DNA of 7,661 nucleotides, taken from Hadesarchaea archaeon (GTDB lineage Archaea; Hadarchaeota; Hadarchaeia; Hadarchaeales; Hadarchaeaceae). Numbering within the stretch: position 1 is the first letter of the stretch; every line of letters starts with the position of its first letter. A program made the position numbers and the translations under genes. The stretch is from assembly GCA_023129675.1 (NCBI GenBank), contig JAGMBM010000134.1, positions 1 to 7,661 of the forward strand, given 5' to 3'. A model generated the notes under the pieces. The model did not search any database. It was not told the DNA's origin and saw only the letters and a list, made by a program, of their open reading frames with translations. Below, piece by piece: positions 1 through 5,410 of the stretch.

Positions 1-1175
1 ATGAAGCCGTTAAATGGCGGAATTCCAGCAATCGCCAGCCCCCCGAATAGGAACATGGTAGCTTCTACAGGCATGTGCTTTAACAGACCGCCCATCTTGC
101 CCATCTCTCTGGTGCCAACTCTGTAGATCACACAACCTATCGTTAAGAACAGCAAAGCCGTCGCAAGCGCATGGTTTACGATGTGAAACGTCGCACCCTC
201 GATTCCTCCAGCGGTGCCGATGCCCAGGCTCAAGGTTATGTATCCGACACCACATATCGTGGAATACGCGAGAAGTCTCTTTATATCGGTCTGCACGAGC
301 GCGAATGCCGCGCCGATTATCATAGTGACGATCCCGAGCGTCATGATTGCCGGGCCGATACCTATCGTTTGAAAACCAAACATCGTGTAAGTTATTCTGA
401 TTATACCATACAATCCAACATTAACCGCTGCGCCGGAAAGTAGTGCGCTTATTGGAGAGGGTGCAGCGGGGTGGGCATCAGGCAGCCAAGCATGCAAAGG
501 CACGATCGCAGCTACCAGCCCAAGTCCGATGATGAGTGAGATCCCAGCAAAAGTTAGAATCTTCATATTCCCAATTGTTCCAATCATCTCCGCTACGTGC
601 GCTATGTTGAGGGTCCCAGCAATATTGTAAATTAAGCCGATCCCTAACAGAAACGCAAAACCTGCAATCATGCTTAGTGTCATATATTTGAAAGACGCTT
701 CCATCTCCACTGGGCCACCGCGGAATGCCACGAGCGCATAGGTCGTAATGAACGAGATCTCGAGGAACACAAACATGTTAAATAAGTCCCCAGTTAGCAC
801 AACACCGTTCATTCCGGCTATCATGAACATCAAGAGCGAGTCATACATGGGCCGGCCGGTGAATTTTTTCATGTACGAGGTTGAGTAAATAACACAGAGG
901 AACCCGATACCGGAAATTATCAACGCAATAAGGGCGCTTAGAGAATCTGCAACGAGGTTTATACCTAGCGGGGGACTCCAGCCGCCGACCCCATAAGTGA
1001 GCATGTTGCCCTCCAAAGTGGTTTTGAGCATCGCCGCCGCCAAGGTTATCAAAATGAGAGTCGTGATAGTGGAAATGGCGTGTCTTGTTTTATTTGAAAA
1101 CCTACCGATGGTGATGTTCAGAAGCCCTGCGAATAGTGGCATCACAATCATGAGTATGAGCGCAAGTTCAATCAT
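1..1175 (-). CDS. mrpD: MrpD/MbhH-like antiporter subunit, 3' end beyond window
   Basis: This is a proton-translocating-type membrane subunit of the NuoN/NuoM/MrpD family. ATG at 1175 opens a frame that runs off the window after 391 codons (TM1 to about TM12). Visible motifs are the TM5 glutamate in FVFLEISF (E139), the PLHAWLPDAHPAAPS loop (226-240), DIKRLLAYST with K299 (297-306), HIVNHA (331-336) and AGIPPFNGF at the cut end. The start overlaps the mrpC stop as ATGA, with AAGGAG 9 nt upstream, so translation is coupled. Two normally conserved lysines are absent: the TM7 position is Val (V221, GTA at 513-515) and the NHAxxKALLF lysine is Thr (T339, 159-161). The TM12 lysine lies beyond the edge. 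Family membership is clear; whether it still pumps ions is open. MrpD versus a hydrogenase-linked MbhH cannot be decided without the downstream genes. Confidence 0.93.
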   Translation of the reverse strand, partial: MIELALILMIVMPLFAGLLNITIGRFSNKTRHAISTITTLILITLAAAMLKTTLEGNMLTYGVGGWSPPLGINLVADSLSALIALIISGIGFLCVIYSTSYMKKFTGRPMYDSLLMFMIAGMNGVVLTGDLFNMFVFLEISFITTYALVAFRGGPVEMEASFKYMTLSMIAGFAFLLGIGLIYNIAGTLNIAHVAEMIGTIGNMKILTFAGISLIIGLGLVAAIVPLHAWLPDAHPAAPSPISALLSGAAVNVGLYGIIRITYTMFGFQTIGIGPAIMTLGIVTMIIGAAFALVQTDIKRLLAYSTICGVGYITLSLGIGTAGGIEGATFHIVNHALATALLFLTIGCVIYRVGTREMGKMGGLLKHMPVEATMFLFGGLAIAGIPPFNGF

Positions 1176-1516
1176 CCACGGAGTCTCCTTATCTTTTTAA
1201 CATCCGTGCTGCGGTATTGCTCGAACAGCCTAATCGCAACCGACACCATGAGTGCGACTGCAGCGAACTCTATCACAATCGCAGTTATGACCATGGCTTG
1301 GAGCAAAGGGTCGACCGGGACCGCGGTTGAGCTACCAGAAATTATGGGAACAGTTCCACCCCAAACATAGCCCAATGAAATCAGCAGCAGGTTGATGGAA
1401 TATCCCATGAGGCATATGCCGTAGATTATCTTGAAGAGATCCCTTTTGACTAGAATACAGTACAGCCCCACCGAGAACAGCGCCAATGCCGCTAGATACG
1501 GGAAATTCATAATCAC
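1172..1516 (-). CDS. mrpC: MrpC/MbhG (NuoK-like) antiporter subunit
   Basis: This small three-helix membrane protein belongs to the MnhC/MrpC family, which is homologous to NuoK. Its 114 codons match the usual family length. Helices lie at about residues 4-22, 28-48 and 72-97. The family signature VDPLLQAMVITAIVIEFA (68-85) is close to the canonical DPLPQALVLTAIVI stretch. In Mrp and Mbh complexes this subunit packs between the MrpA-C/MrpB-like subunits and the MrpD-like antiporter subunit. The GTG start at 1516 overlaps the mrpB stop as GTGA, and an ATG at 1510 is the alternative. GGGGGAGAG just upstream can serve as a ribosome binding site for either. The stop overlaps the mrpD start by 4 nt. 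The C-terminus is basic (KKIRRLRG) and probably cytoplasmic. Confidence 0.93.
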   Translation of the reverse strand: MIMNFPYLAALALFSVGLYCILVKRDLFKIIYGICLMGYSINLLLISLGYVWGGTVPIISGSSTAVPVDPLLQAMVITAIVIEFAAVALMVSVAIRLFEQYRSTDVKKIRRLRG

Positions 1517-1938
1517 CTTCTCTCCCCCTTAGGGCGCCTACCGAATAGGTAGTAGAATATCAGTACTGTTTCGCAGCCAACCAGGATGCCCACGCCTAGA
1601 GCGAGCAGGATGATCACACCGGACATCGTGAGATGGCCCGCAACTTTTGGCAGGAAGTTTTCCAAGAACCCTTTTCCAAGCAGCAGCGCGATTGTCCCCA
1701 TTGTTAAGAACCCAAGTAAGCCTAAAATTCTGCCCGCATGTGCAGTAAAACAACTAACCCTTCTTTCTGCAGTTGAGAGCTTGAAGGCGGCATACCAAAG
1801 CACAATTAACAGGCCTATCGCAACCCCGCCCGCAAAGGCCCCACCCGGCGACGTGTGGCCGGTTAGGATGAGGTAAATCGCATACACGAATATGAAGGGA
1901 GTAATTCCACGCGATACCGTTTGGATTATCAGAGACAT
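1513..1938 (-). CDS. mrpB: MrpB/MbhF (MnhB-domain) antiporter subunit
   Basis: This 141-residue membrane protein has the MnhB domain. The diagnostic loop GHTSPGGAFAGG lies at residues 27-38, where the family consensus reads GHxxPGGGFxGG. About four hydrophobic helices follow (11-26, 36-53, 68-88, 105-131), ending in a basic tail (GRRPKGERR). In Mrp antiporters and membrane-bound hydrogenases this subunit helps form the sodium-translocation part of the complex. The ATG start at 1938 is preceded by GGAGGG with a 6-nt spacer and lies inside the end of the upstream mbhDE-like gene (10-nt overlap). The stop overlaps the mrpC GTG start. These overlaps indicate one transcript and translational coupling. 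Confidence 0.95.
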   Translation of the reverse strand: MSLIIQTVSRGITPFIFVYAIYLILTGHTSPGGAFAGGVAIGLLIVLWYAAFKLSTAERRVSCFTAHAGRILGLLGFLTMGTIALLLGKGFLENFLPKVAGHLTMSGVIILLALGVGILVGCETVLIFYYLFGRRPKGERR

Positions 1939-2477
1939 TCCTTACCCTCCGCCATCCTTTTTGACACCTTTCGCAAAACCAGAGACATGCCTAAAACTGA
2001 CGCAAAAAGCACCACGATTTCCCCCAACGTGTCATAGGCCCGGTAATCTAGCAGGACCGCCGTTACAAGGTTTTGAGAACCGGTATTCTCCACTCCTTCG
2101 TCGATGTAGCGTTGGGAGACCTCGGGGTTGTACTGCGGTGATCCAAATTCGGTCATAAGGGGCACAACGGCAACTGAGAATAATATGAAAACACAGGCCA
2201 CGATTACGCCCAGAGCAAGTGTGGTTTTAGCCGATTCGGGTTCAGAGCTTTTTCGGTGCGTTCGGGCCAGCGCTATCACCAGCACGACAACCATCATTAT
2301 CTCCACGATGAGCTGCACTATGGCCAAGTCAGGCGCCATCATGAGAAAGAATAAGATCCCCACGAAGAATCCACAAGCTCCGAGTGCCAAGGCGGCCGCA
2401 AGAAGATCCCTCAGCTCAGCTACCGCAACAGCAGACACGATCACAAGTATAAAGAAAAACCCCATCAGGATTTCCAT
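1929..2477 (-). CDS. Fused MbhD-MbhE-like subunit (equivalent to the MrpA C-terminal part)
   Basis: This 182-residue membrane protein joins two domains that are separate genes (mbhD, mbhE) in Thermococcales hydrogenases and form the C-terminus of MrpA in bacteria. Residues 1 to about 75 are DUF4040/MbhD-like: three helices with ELRDLLAAALALG (21-33) and the conserved acidic helix MAPDLAIVQLIVE (47-59). Residues about 85-182 are MbhE-like: a helix, a long loop, then NLVTAVLLDYRAYDTLGE (136-153) and a last helix with a basic tail. ATG at 2477 is preferred because AGGTGG lies 5 nt upstream. An in-frame GTG at 2486, directly after the preceding stop codon, would add three residues but lacks a binding site. 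The gene overlaps mrpB by 10 nt. Domain assignment is firm; the exact gene name depends on which complex the operon encodes. Confidence 0.88.
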   Translation of the reverse strand: MEILMGFFFILVIVSAVAVAELRDLLAAALALGACGFFVGILFFLMMAPDLAIVQLIVEIMMVVVLVIALARTHRKSSEPESAKTTLALGVIVACVFILFSVAVVPLMTEFGSPQYNPEVSQRYIDEGVENTGSQNLVTAVLLDYRAYDTLGEIVVLFASVLGMSLVLRKVSKRMAEGKECL

Positions 2478-2486
2478 CACAACCAC

Positions 2487-4268
2487 CTAAAGCAGGACCG
2501 CGTATAGTAGCAGCATGAAAAATATCGCAATGAGCCACGCTACATAATCCCTCAGGTGCCCTGACATTACCCTTCTACCTCCTTTGAAACCCGAAACTAC
2601 AGCACCCGTGAATTTTAAATAGACAGAATCGACCCACCATTCACTCTTGACGCAATGATACAGAGCCGAAAGCGGAGCGAAACGGTGCACAGTGGCCATG
2701 ATGCTTCGTCTTTTGAGCCATATTACAATAGCAAGCACAATACCTGCATAGCTGAGCAGTATCATGAGGGAGGGGTCAAAAATGGAAGGCGCATACACCG
2801 GAGCAGTCCCTAGATTAAATCCTCCTAAAGCAGGCAAGACGATTTGTTCAAGAGGCCAGTGAGCAAACAATCCAAATGTTATACAGCACGCGGCCAACGC
2901 GATCATGGGCGCTTTCATTAATATTGGAACTTTTTTTCGACTTTTGATTACCTTCGATGTTTTTTGCCTCCAGAAAACCAAGTACAACAACTTGGTAAAC
3001 GACAGAAGCGTCATGATGCTAACAACGATGACTACCAGCGACAGCATAGGATATCCTGCGTCAAAGACGGATTTCGTGATCATCGCCTTACTGAAGAAAC
3101 CGTTGAAGGGAGGTATGCCAGAAATGGACACTGCAGCTATTAATCCGCAAACAAAAGTCACTGGCATGTATTTCCTTAAGCCCCCAAGTCTAGTCATGTT
3201 TCTTGTCCCAACCTCGTAAATCACCGCTCCAGCCATCAAGAAAAGAAGCGCCTTGAAAAATGCGTGGTTTATCAGGTGAAATAGGGCACCCGCCAGCCCC
3301 AAAGAAGTGCCAGCACCAATGCCCATGATGATGAGTCCTAACTGGGACACCGTATGAAATCCTATGAGTCTCTTGATGTCAACTTGTGCCAGTGCGCATG
3401 TGACGCCAACGAGGGCCGTTATTGCCCCCAGAGTTATGATTGTTGATTGCCAAGCGTAAGGAAACCCAAAGATGCCATAAAAAAACCTTATCAGGCCATA
3501 AACCCCGGTTCCAACCATGATGCCAGAGAGAAGCGCGCTTATCGAGGAGGGGGCCTCCGGATGAGCGTCGGGCAACCAAGTATGAAATGGTACAACAGCT
3601 GCTTTGACGCCGAAGCCGACAAACGTGAGTACCATGGTAGCTGTCAGCCACCCGCCATTTGCCGTGGCCAAGAGTCCTCCTAGGGTCGCCATGCTGAGCT
3701 CGCCGACGTTGAGATAAATGGCGATTATGGCGGTGAGCAGGCACAGGGCGCCCAGGTGTATCATTATGAAGTATTTGTAGGCGGCCCTGATGGCAACGCC
3801 CGTCTGAAAGTGCAGGACCAGCAGGAAGCAGGAGATTGTCATGAGCTCCCAAAAAATGAAGAACTGAAGTAGGTTTCCTGATAGGAAAACACCAGCCATG
3901 CTACCCGAGAAAATCAAAAGGACAGAGTAATACCTCGTTAACCCCTCTTTTCCCGCCATATAGCTCACAGAGTAAATCGTAGCCAACAGGCAGAGAAAGA
4001 GCGCCAAAAGTGACATGTACACGGCTAGCGCATCCGCGTATATCTCGAACTCCAGTCCCAAGCGCTCGGCCCACATGTAGGTCAGATGCAGGCGCCCCCC
4101 ATCTAGGATAGTGGGAAGCAGCGAGAGGATGGCTAATATCGCAACCGAAATGGCAAGAACGCTGATGTAGGCCCTAAATTTCGGGCGGCAGCGTCCCACG
4201 ATTGGTATCAAAAATGAGGATAAAATTGGGAGTGAGATCGCAATTAAGGGAGCATATTCCAAGCTCAT
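2487..4268 (-). CDS. mrpA: NuoL/MrpA N-terminal-like antiporter subunit
   Basis: This large ion-translocating membrane subunit (593 codons) is the first gene of the operon. It carries the full set of charged residues expected of the family: E141 in FWELM (TM5), K222 in GFGVKAAVVPFHTWLPDAHP (TM7), K299 and H305 in DIKRLIGFHT (TM8), K339 in NHAFFKALLF, and K394 in GIPPFNGFFSK (TM12). About 14 helices are followed by a further helix (500-518), a WWVDSVY segment (544-550) with an amphipathic basic stretch, and a terminal helix (575-592), as in NuoL/MrpA-type subunits. Bacterial MrpA continues into MbhD- and MbhE-like domains; here those are encoded by the next gene, so MrpA is split. ATG at 4268 is chosen because AGGTGA lies upstream with a spacer of about 12 nt. 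GTG at 4283 is an in-frame alternative without a site. Confidence 0.92.
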   Translation of the reverse strand: MSLEYAPLIAISLPILSSFLIPIVGRCRPKFRAYISVLAISVAILAILSLLPTILDGGRLHLTYMWAERLGLEFEIYADALAVYMSLLALFLCLLATIYSVSYMAGKEGLTRYYSVLLIFSGSMAGVFLSGNLLQFFIFWELMTISCFLLVLHFQTGVAIRAAYKYFIMIHLGALCLLTAIIAIYLNVGELSMATLGGLLATANGGWLTATMVLTFVGFGVKAAVVPFHTWLPDAHPEAPSSISALLSGIMVGTGVYGLIRFFYGIFGFPYAWQSTIITLGAITALVGVTCALAQVDIKRLIGFHTVSQLGLIIMGIGAGTSLGLAGALFHLINHAFFKALLFLMAGAVIYEVGTRNMTRLGGLRKYMPVTFVCGLIAAVSISGIPPFNGFFSKAMITKSVFDAGYPMLSLVVIVVSIMTLLSFTKLLYLVFWRQKTSKVIKSRKKVPILMKAPMIALAACCITFGLFAHWPLEQIVLPALGGFNLGTAPVYAPSIFDPSLMILLSYAGIVLAIVIWLKRRSIMATVHRFAPLSALYHCVKSEWWVDSVYLKFTGAVVSGFKGGRRVMSGHLRDYVAWLIAIFFMLLLYAVLL

Positions 4269-4285
4269 GATTTTCAATCTCACCT

Positions 4286-4301
4286 ATTTGTTCTGACAAA
4301 T
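4286..4301. promoter_or_regulatory. Short inverted repeat upstream of the Mrp operon
   Basis: Arms ATTTGT (4286-4291) and ACAAAT (4296-4301) are perfect reverse complements separated by 4 bp, 18 bp upstream of the operon's ATG. The position would suit an operator or a 5'-leader structure. Six-bp A/T-rich arms can arise by chance, so this is tentative. Confidence 0.25.
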
Positions 4302-4316
4302 TCACGATGTCTGTGC

Positions 4317-4324
4317 ATAAGAAA
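4317..4324 (-). promoter_or_regulatory. Weak box A candidate for the Mrp operon
   Basis: On the minus strand the bases read TTTCTTAT, a loose match to the archaeal box A (TTTATATA). A start site about 25 bp downstream (near 4295) would leave a leader of about 27 nt containing the AGGTGA binding site. No better candidate is evident between the operon start and 4380. TTAAAC near 4346 is a poorer alternative. Confidence 0.22.
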
Positions 4325-4354
4325 TAGCTTACGTCAAGTATTCTGTTTAAGGCG

Positions 4355-4486
4355 ATGGTTGGTTTCAAGATTAGGATCCTTGCAGATGTTCACGTGTCCT
4401 TGCTCGTTTTCACGGCTTTTGTGACCACTCTCATAACTCCAATAGGGTTAAAGTACATGCTCCGAAAACGTTCTAAAAAGAAATAA
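4355..4486 (+). pseudogene. Possible C-terminal remnant of a CPA2/Kef-type cation:proton antiporter
   Basis: A 43-codon plus-strand frame runs from ATG 4355 to TAA 4484-4486. It encodes one hydrophobic helix (SLLVFTAFVTTLITPIGLK, residues 15-33) and a basic tail (RKRSKKK). The pattern TTLITPIGLK closely resembles the end of the last helix of KefB/NapA-type antiporters (typically xTTLxTPxLLK), where the membrane domain ends. No antiporter-like sequence is seen upstream in any plus frame: a stop lies at 4325-4327 and the region beyond is the Mrp operon start. The ribosome site is weak (AAGG 2 nt before ATG). This is therefore either a relic of a deleted antiporter gene or an independent single-helix small protein. 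Family resemblance is by eye only. Confidence 0.35.
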
Positions 4487-4514
4487 AGCCAGCTGCTTTG
4501 CTTGCTCGAAACAA

Positions 4515-4527
4515 TTTATCTAAATTT
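4515..4527 (+). promoter_or_regulatory. Box A-like promoter element
   Basis: The sequence TTTATCTAAATTT is an A/T-rich match to archaeal box A in otherwise mixed sequence. Its centre is about 24 bp upstream of the ATG at 4545, the usual spacing for a leaderless archaeal transcript. Confidence 0.4.
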
Positions 4528-4544
4528 ACAAACGTCAATCCTAC

Positions 4545-4619
4545 ATGATCGCTCCCGAGGTGGGTTTGTCTAAGGGAGTGCCCTCCAAGGAAAAGTTGCC
4601 TGAACTAGGGCTGACTTAA
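4545..4619 (+). other. 24-codon ORF behind a promoter-like element, unassigned
   Basis: ATG 4545 to TAA 4617-4619 encodes a 24-residue, mostly polar peptide beginning MIAPEVGLSKG. There is no recognisable domain or membrane segment. The interest lies in its placement: the start is about 24-25 bp from a box A-like element, matching leaderless initiation. An A-rich stretch follows the stop at once. It could be a small protein, the N-terminal stump of a deleted gene, or chance; the promoter could also serve a small RNA. No function is proposed. Confidence 0.2.
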
Positions 4620-4655
4620 AAAAGAAAAAAGGAAGGGCAGAGTTTACCTGCCCTT
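4617..4655 (-). terminator. Hairpin plus T-tract terminator of the small membrane protein gene
   Basis: Read on the minus strand, AAGGGCAG (4655-4648) and CTGCCCTT (4640-4633) form a perfect 8-bp stem with a 7-nt loop. CC and two T6 runs split by a single C follow (4631-4618). The gene's stop codon (4646-4644) lies in the loop. The layout matches a bacterial-type intrinsic terminator; in archaea the T-tract alone is often enough. Confidence 0.7.
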
Positions 4656-5057
4656 TGCAGCTTGGTAGATTGCCCTCAGCGAAATGACCATCGCCGCCGC
4701 ACCAATGAGTACCGTTAGGTTCGCTGCTAGTCGGAGAAACTCCTTTGTTAGAATTTCTGGAATGGAAACTAACGCTAGACCAAATGCCATATACATTAAT
4801 GTCCACATGCCCCAAGCAGCGACGATAAAGGCAATCGAGGCCAGCAGGAATGGGCTGGTTTCGCGGGTAGTTATGTTGAGGAGGCCGACGATTACGCCCA
4901 ACACGCCGAGCGCCACGAAAAGCCAACCCGATGGTGTCACGAACGCTGCAATTAATGCTATCAGTAAGCCGATGTAGAAAGCCGCGGGACCGACGAGGGT
5001 AATCAATTTCCATTTAGATGCTTTTTTTGCCCTTGCCAGGTTCAACCCTCCGTGCAA
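4644..5057 (-). CDS. Small four-helix membrane protein, function unknown
   Basis: The frame encodes 137 residues with four hydrophobic segments at about 19-40, 43-60, 67-98 and 109-127, and short basic ends. The middle holds VGLLNITTRETSPFLLASIAFIVA (57-80), a pattern I associate with uncharacterised small archaeal membrane proteins; no function is assigned. The start is uncertain. TTG at 5057 gives the longest frame, and a second TTG at 5045 abuts GGAGGG. No in-frame ATG exists before the third helix. ATG at 5064 opens a different frame that ends 16 codons later; one base fewer in the run of seven T (5022-5028) would join it to this gene, so a sequencing error or real frameshift is possible. 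The gene ends in a clear terminator, has its own box A, and is divergent from the eL41 gene. Confidence 0.75.
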   Translation of the reverse strand: MHGGLNLARAKKASKWKLITLVGPAAFYIGLLIALIAAFVTPSGWLFVALGVLGVIVGLLNITTRETSPFLLASIAFIVAAWGMWTLMYMAFGLALVSIPEILTKEFLRLAANLTVLIGAAAMVISLRAIYQAAKGR

Positions 5058-5074
5058 CGGTCATCTGTCAAGCC

Positions 5075-5081
5075 TTTAAAA
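5075..5081 (-). promoter_or_regulatory. Box A candidate for the small membrane protein gene
   Basis: The minus strand reads TTTTAAA here. A start site about 25 bp downstream falls near 5053, at or just after the TTG at 5057. That favours initiation at the TTG at 5045 or leaderless initiation. It also argues against the out-of-frame ATG at 5064, which would lie upstream of the transcript start. Confidence 0.45.
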
Positions 5082-5184
5082 CCTTGGTCCTCCCCTTCGA
5101 CGGCGCTTTTTGGCCCGGGCGAAATAGATGGGGTAGGGAAAAACTTGAAAATTGAAATTAGGCTGCACCTTTTCATCACACGAG

Positions 5185-5194
5185 TTTTTAAATA
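5185..5194 (+). promoter_or_regulatory. Box A candidate for the eL41 gene
   Basis: TTTTTAAATA is a good box A match. A start site about 25 bp downstream (near 5215) leaves a leader of about 20 nt before ATG 5236. The rest of the 178-bp divergent intergenic stretch (5058-5235) shows nothing else convincing. Confidence 0.5.
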
Positions 5195-5235
5195 AAGTTT
5201 TTAGCCTCTACAGTTCCAGAGCAAGTCGGTGGATC

Positions 5236-5343
5236 ATGGGGAAGCGGCCTCGCAAGTGGAAGAAGAAGGGACAAATGCGCTGGAAGTGGGTCCGGAAGCG
5301 CATGCGGCGGAAGCTCCGCAGGATCAAGCAGCGGAAGATTTAG
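5236..5343 (+). CDS. rpl41e: Ribosomal protein eL41 (L41e)
   Basis: This very short, extremely basic protein has 35 codons, of which 20 are Lys or Arg. It matches the eL41 pattern shared by archaea and eukaryotes: residues 14-25 read [12 protein letters not shown], compared with the known archaeal form MRWKWxKKRMRR. eL41 is a single long helix bridging the two ribosomal subunits. Family members are usually about 25 residues, so initiation could instead be at the internal ATG 5275, giving 22 residues. ATG 5236 is preferred for the longer form because GGTGG lies just upstream and the box A spacing fits; it adds a 13-residue basic extension ([12 protein letters not shown] after Met). The gene appears monocistronic, with a T-rich stretch just after its stop. 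Genes this small are often missed in annotation. Confidence 0.82.
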   Translation: MGKRPRKWKKKGQMRWKWVRKRMRRKLRRIKQRKI

Positions 5344-5347
5344 TCGA

Positions 5348-5363
5348 TTTATTTTGGATTTTT
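5348..5363 (+). terminator. T-rich termination signal after eL41
   Basis: Within 5 nt of the eL41 stop the plus strand reads TTTATTTTGGATTTTT. Archaeal RNA polymerase commonly terminates at such T-rich tracts without a hairpin, and no stem precedes it. Confidence 0.4.
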
Positions 5364-5377
5364 AAGAAAGGTTTTTA

Positions 5378-5398
5378 TGTTGGATATACCATCCAACA
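5378..5398. promoter_or_regulatory. Perfect 21-bp interrupted palindrome, probable operator of the transporter operon
   Basis: Arms TGTTGGAT (5378-5385) and ATCCAACA (5391-5398) are exact reverse complements flanking a 5-bp spacer, ATACC. A box A-like TTTTTATG (5372-5379) overlaps the left edge and would place the transcript start near 5400. The palindrome would then cover roughly -22 to -2, a typical repressor position. It ends 12 bp before the TTG start at 5411. The ATATA within it (5384-5388) is an alternative box A core. The cognate regulator is not identifiable here. Confidence 0.55.
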
Positions 5399-5410
5399 CC
5401 GGGTTGAAGC

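Noticed and set aside
171..443. 90-codon plus-strand frame at the left end
   Set aside because: It is antisense to the MrpD-like gene, whose conserved motifs account for the sequence; composition is non-protein-like.
3379..3852. 157-codon minus-strand frame inside the MrpA-like gene
   Set aside because: It is an out-of-frame reading of conserved antiporter sequence, rich in His/Arg/Gly, with no coherent domain.
1..4283. Complex I (Nuo/Fpo) membrane arm
   Set aside because: The MnhB domain, the MbhD-MbhE-like subunit and the order A-DE-B-C-D are characteristic of Mrp/Mbh complexes, not of Nuo or Fpo operons.
4174..4368. 64-codon minus-strand frame crossing the Mrp operon start
   Set aside because: It overlaps the N-terminus of the MrpA-like gene out of frame, has no ribosome site, and resembles nothing known.
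5140..5178. Possible C/D box small RNA (minus-strand GTGATGA near 5172-5178)
   Set aside because: An exact box C is present but no CTGA box D follows within about 60 nt, so the pair is missing.
5152..5235. Upstream extension of the eL41 frame to ATG 5152
   Set aside because: The extension would begin upstream of the box A candidate at 5185-5194 and is not basic like eL41, so it is untranslated upstream sequence.
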